Position numbers and translations under genes: made by a program. Below, in pieces: positions 26,316 through 35,238 of a stretch of 64,000 bases of DNA. The stretch covers positions 48,344 to 112,343 of the forward strand of contig CACZXL010000004.1 of assembly GCA_902785135.1 (NCBI GenBank), read 5' to 3'. The notes under the pieces are model-generated. The model had not been told where the DNA came from. It did not search any database and saw only the letters and a program-made list of their open reading frames with translations. Position 1 is the first letter of the stretch. Each line of letters begins with the position of its first letter. Source of the stretch: an uncultured Erysipelotrichaceae bacterium (GTDB lineage: Bacteria; Bacillota_I; Bacilli_A; RF39; UBA660).

Positions 26316-26570
26316 CTATTTTATATTTGATTGTTTTATTTTAATTCTTTCTTCAAATAATGGAGATAATGTTTTTAATAAATCTTTATCTTCCAATGGA
26401 GTAAAAACAGTCTTTCCATTCTTTACTTCTTGAAGAACTATTTTAACATCGTTTTCATCTTCAACATTAAGAATTAAATCATATGTATCATATTGATATA
26501 AAATATCCTCTAATACAAAGTATTGTTTATTATTCTTTAAAGTAACTAAAGCGTATTCTAATTTATCCAT
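26316..26570 (-). CDS. Small acidic DUF1292-like protein
   Basis: 84 residues from ATG 26570 with AAGGGGTGA upstream; a GTG nine bases before is inside that RBS. Pattern (YALVTLKNNKQYFVLEDILY, then DTYDLILNVEDENDVKIVLQE and FTPLEDKDLLKTL) resembles DUF1292/YrzB but less closely than the protein at 9127. Co-transcribed after the coiled-coil protein. Function unknown. Confidence 0.6.
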   Translation of the reverse strand: MDKLEYALVTLKNNKQYFVLEDILYQYDTYDLILNVEDENDVKIVLQEVKNGKTVFTPLEDKDLLKTLSPLFEERIKIKQSNIK

Positions 26571-26582
26571 TCTCTTCACCCC

Positions 26583-27458
26583 TTATTCCATTATTGACTT
26601 TAAATATGGAAATACATGACCTTCCATAATATCTTTAGATTGATATATATCATTAATAACATCTTCTCTAGCTTCATAATCTACAACTTCATTTTCATCT
26701 GAAATATTTAATAAATCTAAGTTATTATCTAAATTAATTTTTCCAGTTTCTAATTCTTTTAATAGATCTCTTTCTTTTTCTTCTTCTGTTCTGAAGTCTA
26801 AATTGATTTCTGTATCAGGAGTAAGATATGATTTGTTAATTTGTTTTTTAGAATCTCTTTCTTTTTCTTCATCAGTTCTAAAATCAAGATTGATTTCTGT
26901 ATCAGGATCAATACTTGGTTCTGAATCAAATCCAACTTCTTTTAAAGCATCATTTAATTCTAATATTCTATCATTATAAGAAGACTCTAAAGTTTGTAGT
27001 AATTTTTCTTTTTCTTCTTCTAATGCTTTTGTTAAAGTTTCATTATCTTCACAAGCTTTAATAGCTTCTTCAATAGTATTTATTTTTGAATTATAAGTAT
27101 CAGAGATTTCTTTTAATGAATCTATATAATTAACTTGTTTACTTTGTTGTTCTAGCTTAATATCTTCAATTCTAGATTTTTCAGCATCTAAGTCTTGTTC
27201 TCTTCTAGCAAAATCTTCTAATGCAGCTTCTCTTTCTTTTGCTATCATATCTTGGAATTCTGCTAATCTATTATCGAACTCTTTTTCACTTTCTTCTTTT
27301 TCTGAATTTAAAGATTCTTTTTTATTATCAATATCTTCTAATACTCCATCAATATCAGAAATAGCGTTTTCATCTGCTTCTAGATATTTTTGTAATTCTT
27401 CAGGTACTGAACTTTCTAAAACTTCTGTAGTTTCTTCATTAATTTTTTCTTTCATCAT
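26583..27458 (-). CDS. Acidic coiled-coil protein with an internal duplication
   Basis: 291 residues, highly charged. Residues about 40-170 form a long coiled coil (KKESLNSEKEESEKEFDNRL and onwards). Residues about 180-232 hold two copies of PDTEINLDFRTxEEKERD, 29 residues apart. No membrane segment or signal. Driven by the best consensus promoter in the window (27486-27514) and followed by a DUF1292-like gene. Function unknown; could be a cytoplasmic scaffold. Either of two adjacent ATGs may initiate. Confidence 0.7.
   Translation of the reverse strand: MMKEKINEETTEVLESSVPEELQKYLEADENAISDIDGVLEDIDNKKESLNSEKEESEKEFDNRLAEFQDMIAKEREAALEDFARREQDLDAEKSRIEDIKLEQQSKQVNYIDSLKEISDTYNSKINTIEEAIKACEDNETLTKALEEEKEKLLQTLESSYNDRILELNDALKEVGFDSEPSIDPDTEINLDFRTDEEKERDSKKQINKSYLTPDTEINLDFRTEEEKERDLLKELETGKINLDNNLDLLNISDENEVVDYEAREDVINDIYQSKDIMEGHVFPYLKSIME
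26767..26907 (-). repeat. Two 54-bp direct repeats encoding PDTEINLDFRT-EEKERD
   Basis: Copies at 26767-26820 and 26854-26907, 87 bases apart and in frame. They differ mostly at third codon positions while the protein motif is nearly unchanged, which suggests selection on the motif. Confidence 0.8.
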
Positions 27459-27485
27459 AAAAACACCTCTTCTTATTCTGTATTA

Positions 27486-27514
27486 AGTATATCAATTTTA
27501 TTATTTTATGTCAA
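27486..27514 (-). promoter_or_regulatory. Consensus sigma-A promoter for the coiled-coil/DUF1292-like operon
   Basis: Minus strand: perfect -35 TTGACA (27509-27514), 17-base spacer, TG-extended -10 TATACT (27486-27491). It lies 27 bases before the ATG. Confidence 0.88.
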
Positions 27515-27524
27515 TGAATTTGCG

Positions 27525-28262
27525 CTATTTATCTTTTCTTTTTTGGAAATTATAACAGATTTTTAATGCAGTTTTTATTGGTAAAAAATTTATAAAAAAT
27601 CTTGATAATTTTACTGCTAGAGTTGGCGCAATTATTAACTTCTTTTTAAACAATTTATCCACAGCATATTTAGCAACATACTCACTTGTTACTGTGTTAA
27701 CAGTAAATGTTACATTTGCTCTCTTTTGGAAATTAGTATAAACAGGACCAGGACATAAACAAGATATAACTACATTACTATTATCTTTTCTTAATTCTTC
27801 ACTTATTGATAATGTTAGTTTATATACATAGCTTTTAGATGCATAATAAGTACTCATCAAAGGACCATAAGCAAAAGCTGCTGCTGAAGCCGTATTTAAT
27901 ATATATCCACTATTTTTCTCTTTCATATCTTTTAAATATAGTTTAGTAAGAATATGCATCGCAGTTATATTAACATCTATCATGTTTAATTCAGTTTCAA
28001 GATTCGTTTCATCAAAAGAACCAAATAAACCAAAACCTGCATTATTAATAAATACATCTATATCTTTAACAGTATCATGTAACTTATAACAATTTTCCTT
28101 TTTACTTAAATCCATTTTTATTAATTCTACTTTATTCTTAAAAATATTTTTATCTATATCACTACTATTACTAACTAAAACTAAATCATATCCCTTTTTA
28201 TCTAACTCTTTTGCTATTGATAAACCTATTCCACTAGTTCCACCAGTTATTAATGCTTTCAT
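27525..28262 (-). CDS. SDR family NAD(P)-dependent oxidoreductase
   Basis: 245 residues with the classical SDR motifs: nucleotide-binding GGTSGIG, NNAGFG, the catalytic Tyr/Lys in STYYASKSYVYKL, and CPGPV. It belongs to the DltE/YqjQ-like group with a C-terminal hydrophobic segment (LAVKLSRFFINFLPI). Substrate unknown. Divergent from the ZIP gene across about 50 bases that must hold both promoters. No terminator is evident at its end, so it may read into the coiled-coil operon. Confidence 0.92.
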   Translation of the reverse strand: MKALITGGTSGIGLSIAKELDKKGYDLVLVSNSSDIDKNIFKNKVELIKMDLSKKENCYKLHDTVKDIDVFINNAGFGLFGSFDETNLETELNMIDVNITAMHILTKLYLKDMKEKNSGYILNTASAAAFAYGPLMSTYYASKSYVYKLTLSISEELRKDNSNVVISCLCPGPVYTNFQKRANVTFTVNTVTSEYVAKYAVDKLFKKKLIIAPTLAVKLSRFFINFLPIKTALKICYNFQKRKDK

Positions 28263-28313
28263 ATATTCACCTCTATTATAAGTATAACATATTATATTAT
28301 AGTGGAGGAAAAT

Positions 28314-29105
28314 ATGTTTAGCAAAATATTATTACTTAATCCTATTATTCAAGCTTTGATAGCAGGTTTATTTACCTATTTTATTACTATTTTAGGTGCA
28401 GCATTAGTATTATTTATGAAAAAGATAAACAAAACATTTTTAGATGGAATGCTTGGTTTTTCCGCAGGTATTATGATAGCAGCATCTTTCTTTTCATTAC
28501 TAGAGCCATCTATAAGAATAAGTGAAGAATTAAATATTAATCTATTATTTATAATTGTTAGTTTTATATTTGGAGGATTATTTTTATTATTAGGAGATAA
28601 GATGTATGATCACTTTGATAAAAAAAAGAAGAAGAAACAAAGTATTAAAAGATGTGTAATGTTAATAACATCTATTACACTTCATAATATACCTGAAGGT
28701 ATGGCTATAGGTGTTGCTTTTGGATCTGTAATCTATGGAATTTCAGGAGCAAGTTTAGCAGCAGCATGGATAATTGCCTTAGGAATAGGAATACAAAATT
28801 TCCCAGAAGGAAGCGCAATTAGTTTACCGTTAAGACGTGAAGGTTTTTCTAGAAAAAAAGCATTCTTTTATGGACAAATAAGTGGAATTGTAGAACCTAT
28901 AGCTGCAGTTATAGGTGCAATTTTAGTTATGAAGATAAGAATACTACTACCAATACTTTTATCTTTTGCAGCAGGCGCAATGATATATGTAGTTATAGAA
29001 GAATTGATACCAGAAAGTCAGAATAATAAAAAGAAAAATTTAATGACTATTTTTACTTTGATAGGTTTTTCTATTATGATGTTTTTAGATATATCTTTAG
29101 GATAA
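28314..29105 (+). CDS. ZIP family metal transporter
   Basis: 263 residues from ATG 28314, preceded by GGAGGAAA; the upstream GTG is part of the RBS. About eight transmembrane helices with a Lys-rich cytoplasmic loop (residues near 105-117) and the metal-site helices HNIPEGMAIGVAFG and IQNFPEGSAISLP. Resembles ZupT-like divalent metal importers (zinc, perhaps iron or manganese). One of three plus-strand genes. Converges on a lipoprotein gene with a shared hairpin. Confidence 0.93.
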   Translation: MFSKILLLNPIIQALIAGLFTYFITILGAALVLFMKKINKTFLDGMLGFSAGIMIAASFFSLLEPSIRISEELNINLLFIIVSFIFGGLFLLLGDKMYDHFDKKKKKKQSIKRCVMLITSITLHNIPEGMAIGVAFGSVIYGISGASLAAAWIIALGIGIQNFPEGSAISLPLRREGFSRKKAFFYGQISGIVEPIAAVIGAILVMKIRILLPILLSFAAGAMIYVVIEELIPESQNNKKKNLMTIFTLIGFSIMMFLDISLG

Positions 29106-29134
29106 AAAAACACAGTTATTTAACTGTGTTTTTA
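29104..29134. terminator. Bidirectional terminator between ZIP gene and lipoprotein gene
   Basis: Stem AAAACACAGTT / AACTGTGTTTT around 29107-29132, loop ATTT, with A-tract left and T-tract right. It serves both converging genes. Confidence 0.88.
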
Positions 29135-29646
29135 ATTGATTTAAAGAAATTAGTAATAACTGGTTTTTTGAATAAATCAAATACAACTGTATCTTCATTA
29201 TAATTAATTGTATCTATCGCTACAAATAATTCTACGCAATCATGTTCTTTTTTATCTTCTTTTAAAGTTATTATTAGATTTAAACTATCTTTATAATTAC
29301 CATATACATATCCATTATATTCACCAAATTTATATTCTTTATAATACTTATTTTCACTTCTATTCTTCTTAACATTTTCCGCAGTTTCTGTAGTAGATTC
29401 AGAATAATACATATCAAAGTTTAAATTTTCTTTTTCATTTTTAAATGTTATTTCTGAAAATCTACCTCCTGTTTCTTTACCAACAAATTCAAATCCATCT
29501 TCTTTATCATATTCAAAGGTAGTTACATAATTAAGTTTTGAATCTTTTATAGTAATCTTTTCTTTTTCTTCAACTTTTTTACCACAACCAGTAAAAATAA
29601 ACATGCTTAGTATTAATAATAAACTAAATAATATTTTCTTTTTCAT
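29116..29646 (-). CDS. Lipoprotein of unknown function
   Basis: 176 residues with signal peptide and lipobox FTGC (Cys21). The mature part is lysine- and glutamate-rich with beta-type stretches (LNYVTTFEYDKEDGFEFVG, LNLIITLKED). No recognised family. Promoter is the extended -10 at 29664 fused to the rplQ terminator; terminator shared with ZIP. Confidence 0.75.
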   Translation of the reverse strand: MKKKILFSLLLILSMFIFTGCGKKVEEKEKITIKDSKLNYVTTFEYDKEDGFEFVGKETGGRFSEITFKNEKENLNFDMYYSESTTETAENVKKNRSENKYYKEYKFGEYNGYVYGNYKDSLNLIITLKEDKKEHDCVELFVAIDTINYNEDTVVFDLFKKPVITNFFKSIKNTVK

Positions 29647-29663
29647 AATATCCTCCTAAAAGG

Positions 29664-29673
29664 ATTATAACAT
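29664..29673 (-). promoter_or_regulatory. Extended -10 fused to the rplQ terminator
   Basis: Minus strand ATGTTATAAT follows directly on the seven-T tract of the rplQ terminator and stands 17 bases before the lipoprotein ATG. Confidence 0.6.
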
Positions 29674-29691
29674 AAAAAAACGCTTAGCGTT
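29674..29691 (-). terminator. Terminator of the ribosomal superoperon (after rplQ)
   Basis: Minus strand stem AACGC / GCGTT (arms 29687-29691 and 29679-29683), three-base loop, then T-tract. The hairpin overlaps the rplQ stop codon. The stem is short but ends the whole S10-to-L17 cluster. Confidence 0.75.
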
Positions 29692-30031
29692 ATACTAATT
29701 CAAGTATAACAACTAAAGCGTCGTCTCCTCTTCTATTATCTTTCTTAATAATTCTAGTGTATCCACCGTTTCTATCTTTATAACGAGGAGCTAAGTCATC
29801 AAATATTTTCTTAACACAATCTTTATCATTATGTAAGAATGCATATGCTTTTCTTCTTGAAACTAAATCACCTTTTTTACCATAAGTAATCATCTTTTCT
29901 ACAAATTTTCTTGTTTCTTTAGCTCTGTCTTCTGTAGTTTCGATTCTTTCGTTTATGATAACGGCTTTAGTTAAATTAGCAAGCATACTTCTTCTATGTT
30001 TTGAATCTCTTCCTAATTTTCTATATGCCAT
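29690..30031 (-). CDS. rplQ: 50S ribosomal protein L17
   Basis: 113 residues, close to the bacterial norm. Starts [20 protein letters not shown], the L17 signature, and ends with [13 protein letters not shown]. Sits near the peptide exit tunnel. Last gene of the alpha operon, 14 bases after rpoA, and followed by a hairpin terminator. Confidence 0.97.
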   Translation of the reverse strand: MAYRKLGRDSKHRRSMLANLTKAVIINERIETTEDRAKETRKFVEKMITYGKKGDLVSRRKAYAFLHNDKDCVKKIFDDLAPRYKDRNGGYTRIIKKDNRRGDDALVVILELV

Positions 30032-30045
30032 ATTATCCTCCTATA

Positions 30046-30996
30046 TTAATCATCATTTTTGAAAGATAGTCCCATAGCTTTAACTTTATCTAGAACTTCT
30101 TTTAATGATTTCTTTCCTAAGTTTCTGATTTTCATCATATCACTTTCTTTTCTGTTAACAAGATCTTGCATAGTATTAATACCAGATCTCTTTAAACAGT
30201 TATAAGCTCTTACTGAGAATTCCATGTCATCAATAGAAGTTTCTAAAGCCTTAACTTTTGGATCTTCTTCTTTTTCAGCCATAATTCCAGTAATATCAGC
30301 GATTTCATTTAAATCAGTTAAAATATTTAAATGTTCAATTAGAATTCTACTTGCTAACGCAATAGCTTCTTCAGCTTTCATAGAACCATTAGTCCAAATT
30401 TCTACAACTAATTTATCATAGTTAGTAGATTGACCAACTCTTGCTTCTTCAACTTCATAGTTTACTCTTTCAATTGGAGAGTAAATTGAATCAATAGCAA
30501 TTGTTCCTATTTTAGCTTTCTTTAATAATTTCTTGTTGTTTTCAGCTCTAACATATCCTCTACCATTAGAAACAGTCATTTCCATGTTTAATTTGCCACC
30601 TTTAACGATAGTACAAATTTCTTGGTCTTTATTGATTATTTCTACGTCAGCTGGACAATCAATATCAGCAGCTGTAACAACACCTTCTTTATCAACATTT
30701 AATGTTAATACTTGATCTTCTTCAGAATGGTTTTTAATAACTATTCCTTTTAAGTTTAATACAATAGCTGTAACATCTTCATAAATACCAGTTATTGTTT
30801 GGAATTCATGATCAACTCCATCAATATTAATAGAAGTAATTGCACTTCCTGGTAAACTAGAAAGCATTACTCTTCTTAATGCATTTCCTAAAGTTAAACC
30901 AAACCCTTTTTCTAGTGGTTCAAGTTCAAACTTACCATAGTTACTAGTTTCATCATATTCAGTAACTTTGTATTGTGGTTTTTCAAATTTTATCAT
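30046..30996 (-). CDS. rpoA: DNA-directed RNA polymerase subunit alpha
   Basis: 316 residues from ATG 30996, with GGGAG eight bases upstream; the GTG nine bases before is less likely. N-terminal assembly domain (GFGLTLGNALRRVMLSSLPGSAI), linker near residue 240, and helix-hairpin-helix C-terminal domain (LKRSGINTMQDLVN, MMKIRNLGKKSLKEV) that contacts UP elements and activators. Normal length and place between rpsK and rplQ. Confidence 0.97.
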   Translation of the reverse strand: MIKFEKPQYKVTEYDETSNYGKFELEPLEKGFGLTLGNALRRVMLSSLPGSAITSINIDGVDHEFQTITGIYEDVTAIVLNLKGIVIKNHSEEDQVLTLNVDKEGVVTAADIDCPADVEIINKDQEICTIVKGGKLNMEMTVSNGRGYVRAENNKKLLKKAKIGTIAIDSIYSPIERVNYEVEEARVGQSTNYDKLVVEIWTNGSMKAEEAIALASRILIEHLNILTDLNEIADITGIMAEKEEDPKVKALETSIDDMEFSVRAYNCLKRSGINTMQDLVNRKESDMMKIRNLGKKSLKEVLDKVKAMGLSFKNDD

Positions 30997-31018
30997 ATTA
31001 CACACTCCCTTTTATTTA

Positions 31019-31402
31019 TTATCCTCTTGGACGTTTTGGTGGACGACAACCATTATGTGGAATTGGTGTATCGTCTGTGATTGATACTATTTCTAAGCCT
31101 GCAACTTGAAGAGCACGAATAGCAGTTTCTCTTCCTGGACCAAGACCTCTTACAAATACATCAACTTTTCTCATTCCTTGATCATAAGCAGCTTTTGCAG
31201 CAGCTTCTGCAGCTACTTGTGCAGCATATGGTGTTGATTTCTTAGCACTCTTAAATCCTACTGCTCCTGGTGCTGACCAACTAATAGCGTTTCCGTCAGT
31301 ATCAGTTATAGTTACTATTGTATTGTTGAATGATGCTTTAATATGTGCACATCCAACAGGTACGTTCTTTTTAACTTTACGTTTTCTTGCTTTATAAGCC
31401 AT
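31019..31402 (-). CDS. rpsK: 30S ribosomal protein S11
   Basis: 127 residues. Signatures [45 protein letters not shown] and the terminal [14 protein letters not shown]. Binds 16S rRNA in the platform. Placed between rpsM and rpoA with a GGAGG site, as in other Firmicutes alpha operons. Confidence 0.97.
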   Translation of the reverse strand: MAYKARKRKVKKNVPVGCAHIKASFNNTIVTITDTDGNAISWSAPGAVGFKSAKKSTPYAAQVAAEAAAKAAYDQGMRKVDVFVRGLGPGRETAIRALQVAGLEIVSITDDTPIPHNGCRPPKRPRG

Positions 31403-31422
31403 ATACTTAACCTCCTAACCTA

Positions 31423-31788
31423 TTACTTTTTCTTATTCGCAATTGTTTTTGGTTTACCTTTACGAGTTCTTGCGTTAGTTCTAGTTCTTTGTCCTCTAAC
31501 TGGTAATCCTTTTTTATGACGAGATCCTTGATAAGAGTTTATTTCCATCTTATTTTTGATGTTCATAGCAACTTCTCTTCTTAAATCTCCTTCAACTAGA
31601 TGTTTATCAATTTCTGCTCTTAAAGCAGCAACTTCATCATCTGTTAAATCTTTAGCTTTTTTAGCCATATCAACTTTTGCACCAGTACAAATATCTTTTG
31701 ATAAATTTCTACCAATACCATAAATTGAAGTTAATGCTATCCAAATATTTTTTTCATTTGGTAGATCTACACCTTTAATACGTGCCAT
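31423..31788 (-). CDS. rpsM: 30S ribosomal protein S13
   Basis: 121 residues. N-terminal [21 protein letters not shown] helix-turn region and the basic tail [20 protein letters not shown] that contacts tRNA in the P site. Fourteen bases after rpmJ, with GGAGG upstream. Confidence 0.97.
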   Translation of the reverse strand: MARIKGVDLPNEKNIWIALTSIYGIGRNLSKDICTGAKVDMAKKAKDLTDDEVAALRAEIDKHLVEGDLRREVAMNIKNKMEINSYQGSRHKKGLPVRGQRTRTNARTRKGKPKTIANKKK

Positions 31789-31802
31789 AATATTACCTCC
31801 TA

Positions 31803-31916
31803 TTAACCTTGTCTTTGTTTGTGTTTAGGGTTACTACAAATAACTCTTACAACACCTTTTCTCTTAATTACTCTACATTTATCGCAGATTTTTTTAACTG
31901 AAGTTCTTACTTTCAT
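31803..31916 (-). CDS. rpmJ: 50S ribosomal protein L36, zinc type
   Basis: A 37-residue [23 protein letters not shown] then [17 protein letters not shown]. It has the zinc ligands Cys11, Cys14, Cys27 and His32 of the ancestral zinc-containing L36. Good RBS (GGAGG, six-base spacing) and the expected place between infA and rpsM. Too short for common ORF cutoffs. Confidence 0.96.
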   Translation of the reverse strand: MKVRTSVKKICDKCRVIKRKGVVRVICSNPKHKQRQG

Positions 31917-31929
31917 AAATATACCTCCA

Positions 31930-32148
31930 TTATCTCTTATTCCATATTATACGCCCATGTGTTATATCTGATGGTGATAATTCTAAAACAACTGTATCGC
32001 CTGGTAAGATGCGAATGTTATTCATTCGTATTTTACCAGAAACATGAGCTTCTACAGTAAATCCGTTTTCTAACTCTACTTTAAATTTACCGCCAGGTAA
32101 AACATCTATAACTTTACCTTCAACTTCTATAGCATCGTTCTTAGCCAT
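31930..32148 (-). CDS. infA: Translation initiation factor IF-1
   Basis: 72 residues, standard length. OB-fold pattern [42 protein letters not shown]. Occupies the ribosomal A site during initiation. Its ATG overlaps the last eight bases of map, indicating translational coupling. Confidence 0.97.
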   Translation of the reverse strand: MAKNDAIEVEGKVIDVLPGGKFKVELENGFTVEAHVSGKIRMNNIRILPGDTVVLELSPSDITHGRIIWNKR

Positions 32149-32899
32149 TATTCATCTCTCCTGTCAAGATTATTGGTTCACCATTAGTGATTGCAATAGT
32201 ATGTTCATAATGAGCTGCATTACTACCATCATATGTGTAAGCAGTTAAACCATTATCATCTATTTCTATTTCTTCACTTCCAAAAGTAAGCATTGGTTCT
32301 ATTGCTATAACCATACCTTCTTTTAATCGTAAACCTGTTCCCTTTTTGCCATAATTTGGTACACTAGGATCTTCATGAACCTCTGTTCCAACACCATGAC
32401 CAACAAATTCTTTTACAACACCTAGATTATGTTCTAAAGCATACTTTTCAACAGCATATCCTATATCTCCAACTCTGTTTCCTGCTACTGCTTCTTTTAT
32501 TCCTTCATATAAAGCTTTTTCTGTATGTTCCATTAAAAACTTATCATCATCAGAAATATTTCCCACAGCATAAGTCCATCCAGAATCTCCATGATATCCT
32601 TTATAACATGCTCCTATATCTAGTGTTATTATATCTCCTTCTTTTAATTTATAATCTGATGGATATCCATGCACTATACAATCATTAACTGACATACAAA
32701 CTGCATTTGGAAATCCTTCACATCCTTTAAAAGATGGAGTACAACCTTTACTTCTAATAAAGTCTTCACATAATTTATCTAACTCTTTAGTAGTTATACC
32801 AGGTTTAATAAATGGTTTAATATACTGATGAGTTTGATAAACTACATTCCCGGCAATTCTTAGTAGTTCTATTTCTCTTGGAGATTTAATTGTTACCAT
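32141..32899 (-). CDS. map: Type I methionine aminopeptidase
   Basis: 252 residues from ATG 32899, which has AAGGAG nine bases upstream; the ATG at 32908 directly abuts that RBS and is unlikely. Metal ligands in [33 protein letters not shown] (His), IEPM and the final EHTIA Glu are visible. Removes initiator Met. One base after the adk stop. Confidence 0.96.
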   Translation of the reverse strand: MVTIKSPREIELLRIAGNVVYQTHQYIKPFIKPGITTKELDKLCEDFIRSKGCTPSFKGCEGFPNAVCMSVNDCIVHGYPSDYKLKEGDIITLDIGACYKGYHGDSGWTYAVGNISDDDKFLMEHTEKALYEGIKEAVAGNRVGDIGYAVEKYALEHNLGVVKEFVGHGVGTEVHEDPSVPNYGKKGTGLRLKEGMVIAIEPMLTFGSEEIEIDDNGLTAYTYDGSNAAHYEHTIAITNGEPIILTGEMNNG

Positions 32900-32900
32900 A

Positions 32901-33536
32901 TTATTCATCTCCTTTCAAAATCTTATCAACACTTTCATAAACATCTTCTAAACTAGTATTATTATATATAGTAATAACTTTATCACCATAATATTTTAAT
33001 AATGGTTTAGTTTGTTTTAAAAATGTTTCATATCTTTCTAAAAATGTTTCTTTTGTATCATCATTTCTAGAAGATAAATTACCACCACATTTTGTGCATT
33101 TATCATCTGTTATAATACTTTTATTATAAACACTTCCACAACTTTCACAAATAAGTCTGTTTTCTATTCTATTAATAGCAACTTCCTTATCTATATCTAT
33201 ATTGATTACATTTGTTATCTCTACATTACCATCATTATTATCAAGTGAATCTAACATCTTAGCTTGATTTAAAGTTCTAGGAATACCATCTAATATAATA
33301 TTAGATTTAGTTTTTCTAAATTCTTTTTCAAATACTTCTTTTATAATGTCATCTCCCACAAGTGATCCTTTTTCAAGTAGAGGTTTTATTTCTTTACCTA
33401 TTACAGTATTCTTTCTAACCTCTTCTCTAAGAAGATCACCTGTTGAGATATGTTTGTAGTTATATTTGTCCTCAATATATTTTGAAATTGTGCCTTTACC
33501 TGCAGCTGGAGCTGCAATTAAAATAATGCACTTCAT
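32901..33536 (-). CDS. adk: Adenylate kinase with altered P-loop
   Basis: 211 residues, normal length, with a zinc-type LID (CESCG and CTKCG, four Cys), the AMP site DGIPRTLNQAKML and STGDLLREEV. Interconverts ATP, ADP and AMP. The P-loop, usually GxPGAGKGT, reads AAPAAGKGT (residues 8-16): the first and fourth positions, normally Gly, are both Ala. The Lys14-Gly-Thr core is kept. The change is clear in the bases (GCA GCT CCA GCT GCA GGT AAA). Start directly abuts the secY stop. Confidence 0.94.
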   Translation of the reverse strand: MKCIILIAAPAAGKGTISKYIEDKYNYKHISTGDLLREEVRKNTVIGKEIKPLLEKGSLVGDDIIKEVFEKEFRKTKSNIILDGIPRTLNQAKMLDSLDNNDGNVEITNVINIDIDKEVAINRIENRLICESCGSVYNKSIITDDKCTKCGGNLSSRNDDTKETFLERYETFLKQTKPLLKYYGDKVITIYNNTSLEDVYESVDKILKGDE

Positions 33537-34793
33537 TTAAAATCTTCCTTTATATTCTTTTTGTTCTAATACACTTTCAATTTGTTTATAAGTTTCAAGT
33601 GCAACACCTACAACGATTAATAATCCAGTACCTCCAAGAGAAATATTCGCATTTTGTACATTTGAATACTTTTGGAATAATATTGGTAAAGCTGCTATTA
33701 CAACTAAGAATAATGTACCAAATGTAGTTATTCTTAATAATACTGTTGTAATATACTTTTTAGTTTCTACACCAGGTCTTACTCCTGGAATATATCCACC
33801 GTTTTGTTGTAAGTTCTTACTAATTTCTTCTGGTCTGAATTGTAATATAGTATAAACATAACTGAATATTACAATTAGTAATAAATATATAATTAAACCT
33901 ATTGTTGTGTTATATGTCATATATTTACTTACAAATTCTTGATATCCTTTATTTGTAATAAATCTTGCTAATACTTGTGGAATTGTTAATACTGCTGAAG
34001 CAAATATTACTGGAATAACATTAGCTGCATTTACCTTAAAAGGTATATATGTTTGTTTTGCTCCATAAGCACTTGTAGTTTTATTTGCATATTGAATAGG
34101 TATTCTTCTTTCAGATTCTGAAATAAATACTACACCTACTACTATAGCAAAGTAAACTGCTAAATAAACTAGGAATGAAATAGTACCTATAAATTTATTA
34201 GGATTTTGAATAATAAATGTTTCAAACGCTTCTTTCATCATGTAAGGAATTGAAATTACTATACCAGACATGATAATAAGTGATAAACCATTACCAATAC
34301 CTTTTTGAGTAACTTGATCTCCTATCCATAATAAGAAAGCAGTTCCTGCAGTAAGTATTACTGCAACTTTTATATATTCAAATGTATTTGCATCTCCTCC
34401 AAGTAAGCTTATTGCTAAAGCTAATCCTTGAATTAAAGCTACAAATATACCGATATATCTTGTTATTCTATTTAATTTTCTTCTTCCTGCATAACCTTCT
34501 TTTGCAAGGTCTGAGAAATATGGAATTATATCCATTTGAAGTAATTGAATTACGATTGATGCACTAATATATGGCATAACACCAAGTGCAAATATTGATG
34601 AGTTCTTTAAAGCTCCTCCACCAATAACATTTAGTAATTCTAAGAATCCTAAGTTTTCTGTTGTTTTTGGAACACCAGGTACTTTAACATTTGTTCCTAT
34701 TATAAATATTGCAAGTGCACCTAGTGTAAATAAGATTCTTTTTCTAAGATCCTTATTTCTCTTTGCAAAAATATCTTTAAACTTTGCAAACAT
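33537..34793 (-). CDS. secY: Preprotein translocase subunit SecY
   Basis: 418 residues with ten transmembrane helices. Signatures: GVMPYISASIVIQLLQ, QKGIGNGLSLIIMSGI, YANKTTSAYGAKQTYIPFKVN and the C-terminal GLLIVVGVALETYKQIES. Channel of the Sec system. One base after rplO, and before adk, the standard spc-operon order. Confidence 0.97.
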   Translation of the reverse strand: MFAKFKDIFAKRNKDLRKRILFTLGALAIFIIGTNVKVPGVPKTTENLGFLELLNVIGGGALKNSSIFALGVMPYISASIVIQLLQMDIIPYFSDLAKEGYAGRRKLNRITRYIGIFVALIQGLALAISLLGGDANTFEYIKVAVILTAGTAFLLWIGDQVTQKGIGNGLSLIIMSGIVISIPYMMKEAFETFIIQNPNKFIGTISFLVYLAVYFAIVVGVVFISESERRIPIQYANKTTSAYGAKQTYIPFKVNAANVIPVIFASAVLTIPQVLARFITNKGYQEFVSKYMTYNTTIGLIIYLLLIVIFSYVYTILQFRPEEISKNLQQNGGYIPGVRPGVETKKYITTVLLRITTFGTLFLVVIAALPILFQKYSNVQNANISLGGTGLLIVVGVALETYKQIESVLEQKEYKGRF

Positions 34794-34794
34794 A

Positions 34795-35238
34795 CTAGAT
34801 CACCTTCGCTTTTCCACCAGCATTTTCTATTTTTTCTTTAGCCACTTTTGAAAATTTATGTGCATTTACTGTTAATTTTTTAGTTAATTCTCCATTACCT
34901 AAAACTTTAAGACCATCTTCTAATTTTTTAACTATTCCCATTTCTTTTAATAATTCTGGAGTAATTTCTGCTCCATCTTCAAATTTTTCTAAATCACTAA
35001 TATTAATAACTGCATATCTAGTAGCAAATTCATAGTTATTAAAACCTCTTTTTGCTATTCTAAATACTAATGGATTTTGTCCACCTTCGAAACCAACTCT
35101 AACTCCACCACCTGAACGAGAGTTTTGTCCTTTTTGACCTCTTCCAGATGTTTTACCATGTCCAGTTCCGATTCCTCTACCTACTCTTTTTCTGTTCTTA
35201 TTAGAACCAGTAGTATATTTTAATTCATTTAATTCCAT
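34795..35238 (-). CDS. rplO: 50S ribosomal protein L15
   Basis: 147 residues. N-terminal basic extension [24 protein letters not shown] ([20 protein letters not shown]) and the [15 protein letters not shown] domain. Late assembly protein of the 50S subunit. Its ATG overlaps the last base of rpsE; rpmD (L30), normally between them, is absent. Confidence 0.97.
   Translation of the reverse strand: MELNELKYTTGSNKNRKRVGRGIGTGHGKTSGRGQKGQNSRSGGGVRVGFEGGQNPLVFRIAKRGFNNYEFATRYAVINISDLEKFEDGAEITPELLKEMGIVKKLEDGLKVLGNGELTKKLTVNAHKFSKVAKEKIENAGGKAKVI

Noticed and set aside
26583..27458. Coiled-coil protein as a phage tail or prophage gene
   Set aside because: No other phage-type genes nearby, composition equals the surroundings, and it has a host-like consensus promoter.
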